From: Trissonchulus latispiculum
Taxonomy: Eukaryota > Nematoda > Enoplea > Enoplida > Ironidae
Length of the DNA: 64,000 bases
Assembly (NCBI GenBank): GCA_030248195.1
Contig: JASAND010030931.1
Location: forward strand, 16,444 to 80,443
Direction of reading: 5' to 3'
The notes beneath the pieces were generated by a model, which searched no databases, had not been told where the DNA came from, and saw nothing but the letters and a program-made list of their open reading frames with translations. Below are positions 44,530 to 52,800 of this stretch, in pieces. Numbering within the stretch: the stretch's first letter is position 1; the number at the start of each line of letters is the position of its first letter. The position numbers were made by a program, and so were the translations under genes.

Positions 44530-46378
44530 TAGTGCTCGGACCGGTTCCGATTTTTGAAACCGGTTCCGGTTCCGGTTCCAGAGCACCGGTTCCGGTTCCG
44601 GTTCCGGTTCCGGTTCCGGTTCCGGTTCTAGCTTCCGGTTCCGGTTCCAATTGAGATTTTTGTAAAAAGGCTTATAATTCAATTTTTTTAGTTTTTTTAT
44701 ATAAATTGGACCAAAACCTTATGAGCCAACGTTGTTATATGCTCAACGTTATTAATTTACATGTAAAATAGTAATTAATTTTTATGCCAGTTTTATTAGT
44801 GTTAAAATGTGTTAAAAGTGTAATGAATATGTAAAAAATTTCAATCCTAAACTCGTTTCCTGTGTCCCATGGTAATAGTTTGTTCAACTGTCACTAAGTA
44901 TAGGATTTACGCATTCACAGCATGTCACTGCCACTAATTAGCTGGTCCTCTCCTCTGATTTATTTTGCTTGACAATTGACCAAGAATTTGTTAATTGTTC
45001 GCAATCCTCTATCTTGTTTGCTCAAAAACTAGTCATGTTTCTTTTTTGCATTGATACAGCAAGACATATACACTGGAATCTTATTTCTTGACATTTGGCG
45101 GTACATTGTAGCTGTAAGAAGTGGAAAAATGTAAAAATTTGGAAACAGTAAAGAATTCATATGTTTGTTTGTCAACGACTGTCTACTAAGAGAAAATTGC
45201 GAAAATCTGTATGCACCCATTCTAATATTCAGTGAAAACTCTAGAAAACCAAAGTTAGGTTCCAGGTATATATCTATTAGAAAAAAGAAATCTTAGGCTA
45301 TATTTTGATATAAAGATGGTTTCTTAACTCCAAGTTAGGGTTTGTTTTTGATAGATATCGGATATTTGTGCATTTTTTGTGCATATTAAAAAATAGGGTG
45401 CGTTTTGGAAAATATGTTTTTATTGGAAAAAATTTTGGAAAAAATGTTGCATTTTAAAAAATTTTTCTGAACAATTTCTTGTCGTTTTAACAGATTAACA
45501 AACGGCAGTAAGAGAGCTAGCATTGTACGCGTCGAACCGTTGTAAAGGAAAAAATGTGAAGAAATACTTTAAGAGAAATTGGCTTAATCCAGTCGTTTAT
45601 TTCTGACAATGAAGGGACATATATAAGTATATAAATACAACCCAAAGCCAAAATATTTCAATAATTAATTAGTGGCTTTTGTAAACAAGAAAGAATTGAA
45701 CAGAAGTAAGGTCTTTGCGACGTTGCTCTGATCGAAAAATAGTAAGAAGATGCGGGGGTCTGGGGGCGGCAGCCCCCAGCTAAAAGCTAGAGCTTTTTTT
45801 AAAATTTGAAGCACTTTCGAAATTTTTTAGGACACTTTGTGGTTAGCGGAAGTATAATTTGACTGTGCATTTAAGTGTGCATTAATAAATTTAAGTGTGC
45901 AGCTTGGAAAAAGTGTGCATGTGCACAATAAAATGCACAAGAGACAGACCTTGCTCCAAGTAACAATTATTATTAGTGCTTCAAAGTTGGTTACTCCAAA
46001 AAGGAATCATCAGCTCAAAAGTAATCGCATATCTTACCAACATGCAAGAAAAAGTTATAACTCTTACATGTTAAAAAATAATGCCGCATAATAGGTTTCG
46101 GAAAACTTTCAAAAGACTACATTCAAAAGCTAGAAAAATTTTCAGAATTTCCCGACTGAAAGTGTTATTTAAAAGCTAGAGAAATTTTGAAAATTTGCAG
46201 GCGAAAACTTAATTTTTGGATACATTTTTCAAAACATCTGAAACAAATTACACTGGAACCGGTCCGGTTCCAAATGCTACCGGTTCCGGTTCCGGTTCCG
46301 GTTCCGGTTCCGGTTCTAAAAATCCTTCCGGTTCCGGTTCCGGTTCTACCGGTTCCAGTGGAACCGTTCCGAGCACTA
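44530..46378. mobile_element. hAT element with CCGGTT arrays
   Basis: Ends TAGTGCTCGGACCGG and its near-inverse CCGTTCCGAGCACTA are flanked by a perfect 8-base duplication CATTGAAT (44522-44529, 46379-46386). Arrays of CCGGTT lie at 44558-44650 and 46258-46365. The 1.6-kb centre has no transposase ORF and includes a diverged TTAA-family miniature element. Confidence 0.9.
45255..46016. mobile_element. Diverged TTAA-family miniature element nested in the hAT element
   Basis: 45285-45335 (TTTTGATATAAAGATGGTTT and CTTAACTCCAAG) and 45970-46016 (AGTGCTTCAAAGTTGG, AAAAAGGAATCATCAGCT) match the end region of the element at 18037 but are separated by about 630 unrelated bases. Its terminal TTAA is not preserved. 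Confidence 0.55.
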
Positions 46379-46490
46379 CATTGAATCCTTGCATCTCAAA
46401 CAAAGTCTAATTTTAATGTGTTTAACAACGAAAAATTATTAATTGGCGCGTTTTAACTAATGAGAGAACAAACAAAACAAAGATTGTCAC

Positions 46491-47331
46491 CAGAGATGAA
46501 ACCGGGTCACTATTTACTGACCCGGTGACCCGGTGACCCGGTGACCCGGTATTTTTGAAAATTCAAGTTTAAGCTTGGAAAAATTAAAATATCCTCATAG
46601 TCGGGTGATGTGGCTGTTCTTCGATCTTTTTAAACATTTTTTGCGCCTAATTTGCTTTTTCCTGCTGCGTCACGACGCAGCAGGTCTACTATAATCGGTT
46701 TTAAAGGAAATCCATTCATACTGTCAATGTTATTCATACACTCTCCTATGAAACACACATACTCCACGTTGAAAGTTCAAGGTAGGTGGATGTTTATGCA
46801 AACTAAGTTTTTGCAAAAGAGCAAGTTTTGCATATGCACATGGAAACATAGAATTCAAAGTATTACAATAAGTTATATGTAAGTTATAAGGTATAAGTTT
46901 TGATCAAAAGAATACTGATTCTAAAGAAATTAAAGGTGTTCTATGTGACAATCAGAGCTAACGAACGATACAAATCAGGCCTTCCAATTCAAAATTGATT
47001 TTCAATAGAAACCGCATCAAAGCCTATTCTACAGAAATAAGTTCCAATGTTATGAAATGCAGGTTGAATTTAAGCTCAGCTCACCACTCGTCATTCAAGG
47101 TCATATAAAAGCAGAGAATCACTTTTGATTGACTTCCAGGTTGACTGCGGTGAAGTTTGAAGTTTTCAGGTGGTGAAAATTCTGAAAATATGCTTTAACA
47201 GCCAAAAATTTCCCCCAACCAAAAATACCGGGTCAAGACCGGGTCAGAGCTCCTGACCCGGTGACCCGGTGACCCGGTCCATATAGTGACCCGAACTGAC
47301 CCGGTGACCCGGTGACCCGGTTTCATCTCTG
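46491..47331. mobile_element. hAT element with GGTGACCC arrays
   Basis: Ends CAGAGATGAAACC and GGTTTCATCTCTG (CAGAG type, typical of hAT) are flanked by a perfect 8-base duplication ATTGTCAC (46483-46490, 47332-47339). GGTGACCC units follow the left end (46500-46552) and precede the right (47228-47322). It ends about 160 bases upstream of the start codon of copy B. Confidence 0.92.
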
Positions 47332-47349
47332 ATTGTCACTACTCCATCT

Positions 47350-47385
47350 CCGACCTGAAAAATTCGGGCCTGAGGTGGTTCGTAA
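47350..47385 (-). repeat. Fragment of the tRNA-like SINE tail
   Basis: The sequence CCTGAAAAATTCGGGCCTGAGG matches in part the hairpin tail of the SINEs at 57935 and 60610. The tRNA part is missing apart from a GGTTCG remnant. Confidence 0.45.
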
Positions 47386-47489
47386 GTCTATATCTGAACG
47401 ATTAGCTGTCAGCTTGAGATAACTTAGTGCAGGCTTAGTTATTTATTTTTGAATGCATTCTTGTTATTATTTATGTGGATCTTGTTAAT

Positions 47490-47591
47490 ATGGAACTTGA
47501 AAAGAAATCTGCCGAACCCATGAAGAACGTTCTTTACTACGGTGTTGAAGAGAGACCTCCTTGGTTTACAACAATATTATTCTCCTTACAG
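47490..47591 (+). CDS. Copy B exon 1 (initiator exon)
   Basis: It encodes MELEKKSAEPMKNVLYYGVE followed by ERPPWFTTILFSLQ and a CAG|GTAGAT donor. The start is supported by alignment with copy A. Confidence 0.92.
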
Positions 47592-49795
47592 GTAGATTAA
47601 TAAAAACTTCTAATTTTGATAATTTAGATTAAGATTTAGATTTAATTAGGACCACTCTGATGAAGTAACAATTAGTTTGATGTAACCTGTGGCCAGCGTC
47701 ATAAAACTTTGTCGAGTCGCCGAGTCTATCAGCTAAAAAACTTTACCAGGCTCTGATAGCGAGATGCGAGTTGTCGAGTCAAGTTATCCAGTCAAATTAT
47801 CCAGTCAAATTTGACTCGAAAAGTTTTGAATGTAAAAATTGCTATTCCTTAAACTTAAAAAATTTCGTTAGATCGCGCTATTTCAGTGTACAACTATGAC
47901 AAATTATTATTTTGATAACACTTTTAGAAATTGGTTCCCATTACTGCTATCCGATTTCTAATTACAAGGAAGCAGGAAATCACTAGTTATCGGATACTAA
48001 TATTGCTAATTGCGATCTCGACAGCTTATATGAAACTGGTTGTACGATGATGTAACGAAAGCGAAATCTCCTTTTCTAAAAGTGTCAGTGGGTAACGTGT
48101 TGGTTTAACAAAACTAGCTTTGAAAATTTGGAAACATAAGTAGCCTGTACCAAAACCAGGTATTCTGGCAAAAAGTATTGCACACTGTTGTGCTACAATA
48201 CTTTGAATACAATGCTTTGAAAAATATCTGTAAGCCTAAGCAAAACAAAACAGCCGTGTCTATATTTCAAATACAAATAATTAGGATGCTTCAACAAAAA
48301 TGGATTCTCCTCGAAAAAGACTTTTTGCGCACAGTGTTGAATCTTTCCTCATACACAATTTGCCAGCTAACAGCGAGTTAATTGATAACTGATAACAATC
48401 TTTAACGTCCAGCAGTAAACAATAATGTTGCCCGGTTGGGATAGAGGTGGGTTCACGTAGTGAAAGTCATGTACATTGGTACACGAATTCCGACAATGCT
48501 TGATGAGACTGTGCCTCCGTAGCTCAGTCGGCAGAGCGTTTGCCTAGTGCGCAAAATGTCGTAGGTCGAGCCACCGAGGCCAAGGGGTGTAAAACAAGTG
48601 CGACGGCCCTTGAGCTTGCTCTTCCTCCACTTTGCTATAGGGCACGTAGTGAAAGTCATGTACATTGGACACCGACAAAGCGGACGGTGCCTCCGAGCTC
48701 AGCAGAGCGTTTGCCTAGTGCGCAAAATGTCGTGGGTTCGAGTCCCACCGGAGGTCCGAATTTATCGGACCTTCGGTGGTATATACATGACTTTCTTCTT
48801 CTTTCTCATTAGCTATTGTTGACATTTATGCAGTTGTTTTAATTAAGCAAGTGTTGGTTTGCGCTGGATCCGTGATTTCTTTGCCTATTTTGATATGTGG
48901 GGCAGTCTGTGCAGAAAACAACGGATATGTGCGATTGCAATTGATTGCAACTACCCTAGTGGCAAGTGGAATATCAACGATACTGCAGTCAACTTTTGGT
49001 GCAAGGTACAATTTTTCAGACTTACCTAACTGAATCTTTCAAATTTCGGGATATATATATAAAAGATATATAGATATATAATTATATAAGCTGAGATAAT
49101 GCAAACACTTATCATAGTTTTATTTTATATGTACAGTATTGCAAAGTAAAAAAATCGACATCATTTTTTTCTAAAACCTTGCATAGAAAAATTGAACAAT
49201 ATTGTGCGCAAGATGTACAACTGATTTGTAGAGGTGTATTAGTTTTAGACTGCCGTTACTGCAAGGACCCAGCTATTCTTTTATTCCACCAATTCTTGTG
49301 CTCATGAACCTACCAGAAAACAGATGTCCCCCTGAAGCAGGTGTGTGCTAGTTATTTGGAGCGGCTGATGAAAATATCTCTTCCGAATAATTGGAGATAC
49401 CGTTAAAGTAGATTTGAGTTAACATTAGCTCGTTTAACTAGAAACTTTACCTGACGTTTGACTTTACTTGACGTTGACTATGCCAACTCGAATCGTTAAG
49501 TTTTTAATCTTTGTTTACGCCTAATGTTTGAAAATTATAAAGTCAGATTATAAAGTTGTTGCATTATATTTCATAACCATTAATTGTCTTGTGATGCTAA
49601 CAACAACAACAACAACAAAAATCCAAATTGGATCAGACTGCCTTTACCTTCAATATATTCCGTTTCTACTATTATTTCAGTCTACAACCAGACCCTCTCG
49701 GATGAACTCTGGCAACCACGGTTTCGATTGGCGAGTCCGCTAAATATTAATGACGAACGGATTAATTGATATATTTATCAATGACTTATTAATTA

Positions 49796-49887
<92 letters not shown>

Positions 49888-52800
49888 GTATGATATTATT
49901 ATATTATTATATATTATTATTCCCGGACCGAGTGAGAAATTTCTCACTTTCCAGTGTCCTTTCCAGTCTTGTACAGCTGACATTAATTTTGCTAAAAAAG
50001 TTGCTTTAGATTCAGACATTTCTGCCTAATTATACAAATACAAAATATATATTATAATGCATAAAATATATTTAGCAATATAATATATATTGATTTATAT
50101 TTTGCAGATCCAAGGTGGGATCTTGACCTCATCCCTGGTTCAGATGCTGATTGGATTGACCGGAGCAATTGGACTGATCACAAAATTTATTGGACCCCTG
50201 ACGATAGCGCCCTTTATGGCCCTGTTGGGATTGTCACTGACAGATCTAGTTTCGATCTACATCGCGGAGCATTGGGCGTCTGCGGTGTAAGCCAGCAGTT
50301 AGCTAAGTATTAGCTAAGTAAATTAATGGTATATATAGAGGTCGTAAAGGATTTTTGCAGAGAACAGAATTTTAAAGCGTATTGAAATGGACTTTCGAAA
50401 ATTGAAAAAGCCTGGATTGCTGATTAATATTTGAAGATTTTAAAAGCGTCAGCGTTTAAGCTTTTTGGCCCTAAAGCCTTACACCTTTAAGCTTAAGAAG
50501 CGAAAAGCTGGATCATAAAACTGTGTTTCAGATTCGGGTTCAGTAACCCTGAAATCACATCTTGCAACTTGTTTTACCAAATTGGAAGACAAAAAAGTGT
50601 TTTGATTCCCCTTAATCCCGTCTGGGAAAACTTGAAATTTTTAAAATTTTGCAATATTGCTGTGAACCGCTCAGGAAAGTATTTAAATATGTTTGTGTAT
50701 CATATCAAAGTTGAACTGAACCTCCCGTAGCGCAGTGGTTTCTTACTGCGCTACAAGTGGAGGATCATGTCAAGTCTAGGGCTTGAACAAAAAAATAAGC
50801 TCTAGCACCGTATTTCAAATATCCCTCCTGGACAATTTGCCGAGATTGTCAAGGGGTAGCCGCCTGTCTGGTGGAGCTACCACAGCACCTCCATTACGGT
50901 GGACGTAATGGACGTTCTGATAGCCTTGTAGAACACCTCGGGTAATTGCTATGGCAATTATTCAGTGTTAGCATCCCCCTTCCCTCAAAAATGCATACGT
51001 TCTGAGCTGGCACTACCCCTAACCGGAGCACCGACTGGGGTGAGATGGCTGTAAAAAAGGTTGAACTAAATCGGTTGAATTTTGCAAAAGTTGCGTACAG
51101 ATAGGGTGTGCACAATACTGTTCATTTGCTGTAATAATGCTGCAACTCAGCAACAATTGTGCTACAAAATACCTGTTTAATTTGATTTAATTAAATTAAA
51201 TTGATTTACAAATTTAATTTGTTTTTAGTTTAATACTTCTCTTCATACTGTTTGCCCTGTATCTGAATCCAGTCCAGTTTCCTTTTCTCTGTCCAACCAG
51301 AGAAAGATCCTGTGTCATCAAATGGGTTCCTATTTTCGCAATGTTTCCGGTATTAATTAGAAGCTATACATTTTCATGCTCGCCTATCTTATCACACTCT
51401 CATGGTTGTCATACTCTTATGTATTATGTACTCTTGCAAAACTAAGGGTTGGAAAAAGCTAGAAGTAGACCATAAAACTAGAAGAAGAGCAACAGAAAGC
51501 AACTAGGTTTCGTTGCATTGGCAAACAATGCCCTAAATATTCATGTTCTAGTACATCATGGCCATAGCAACAACTTGGATTCTTTGTTTGGTTTTGACTG
51601 AGTCAAAGGTGTTCAACAACAGCACTGATCTGGCGGCCAGAACCGATACAATGAACGATGTGATTCGAGACGCCCCCTGGATTCGATTTCCATATCCTGG
51701 TGAGGGACCATATAAATAGTGATAATTAGTTTTATGTAACTGGATCGACTAGTGCTCAGTGACTCCAATAAGCTGCCAACTTGGCAAAGGCAGTGGCTTC
51801 CCAACGATCGAGTAGGCAGGTAATCGGTGTAGTTAGTTTCATATGCCATTACTAACAATAAGTAGCTTCTATTTGAGGTAAGGCCAAAGTCACTAGTTTA
51901 CTAAATTCGGTAAGACTAAAGACATGTAATTGGTGGAGGTATGTATTCTGCATATAGAAGTCTTTTTCAACGTATTATACATACACCAATGTGTAGCGAG
52001 TACACTCGCCTGAAGCCTAATTTTGCCGAAAATACACCAGAGCCCAAATTGGAAAACAATCAATTAAAGAAACGAAAGTTGTACATCACCAGGCACCCGA
52101 AAAATTCGGGCACCTGGCGGGGTTCGAACCCGCGTTTTCTGCTTAACGCGCAAACGCTCTAGCCAACTGAGCCACAGGTGCTTCAGTAGAAAGAGCGGAA
52201 GACCGAATAAGAATGTGATTAATTTGATTTAATTGAAAGCATTTGATTCTATTGAGCTCCATATGGGGGGAGGAGTGTGCGGTATCATGATATTGATATG
52301 TGTGTCAAATTAGGGATGCTGTGTTTAGGACAATTTGGTGTGCCCTTAGTCAGTGCGGCCATATTCTTCGGTATGACCATGGGGACGGTATCCTCAGTAA
52401 TTGAGTCGGTGGGCGACTATCACGCTTGCGCCCGCGTCACCCGTCAGAGACCGCCCCCTGCCCATGCCGTTAACAGGGGAATCTTCGTCGAAGGCCTTTG
52501 CTGTCTTATTTGTGGCCTTTTGGGCGGGTTCAGTGTCACCACATTTTCAGAGAACGTTGGCGTTATTGGCATCACCAAGGTTAGATGTTTTCCTGTTTGT
52601 CGGTTTTGTAAATTTATGTGTTATTACGGCTGGTAAGAGAACCAAAATGAACATTTTTGCTATTGCAATCAAAGTTTCTTCAGTTTCTAAAGTTACCATT
52701 TTTGAGGAAATCGATTTATTCCAAATTACTGCCACATCGTGGTTTATTTATACACTAATCCATACACCCTTTAAATACACATTTTACCAACGCCTATTTG

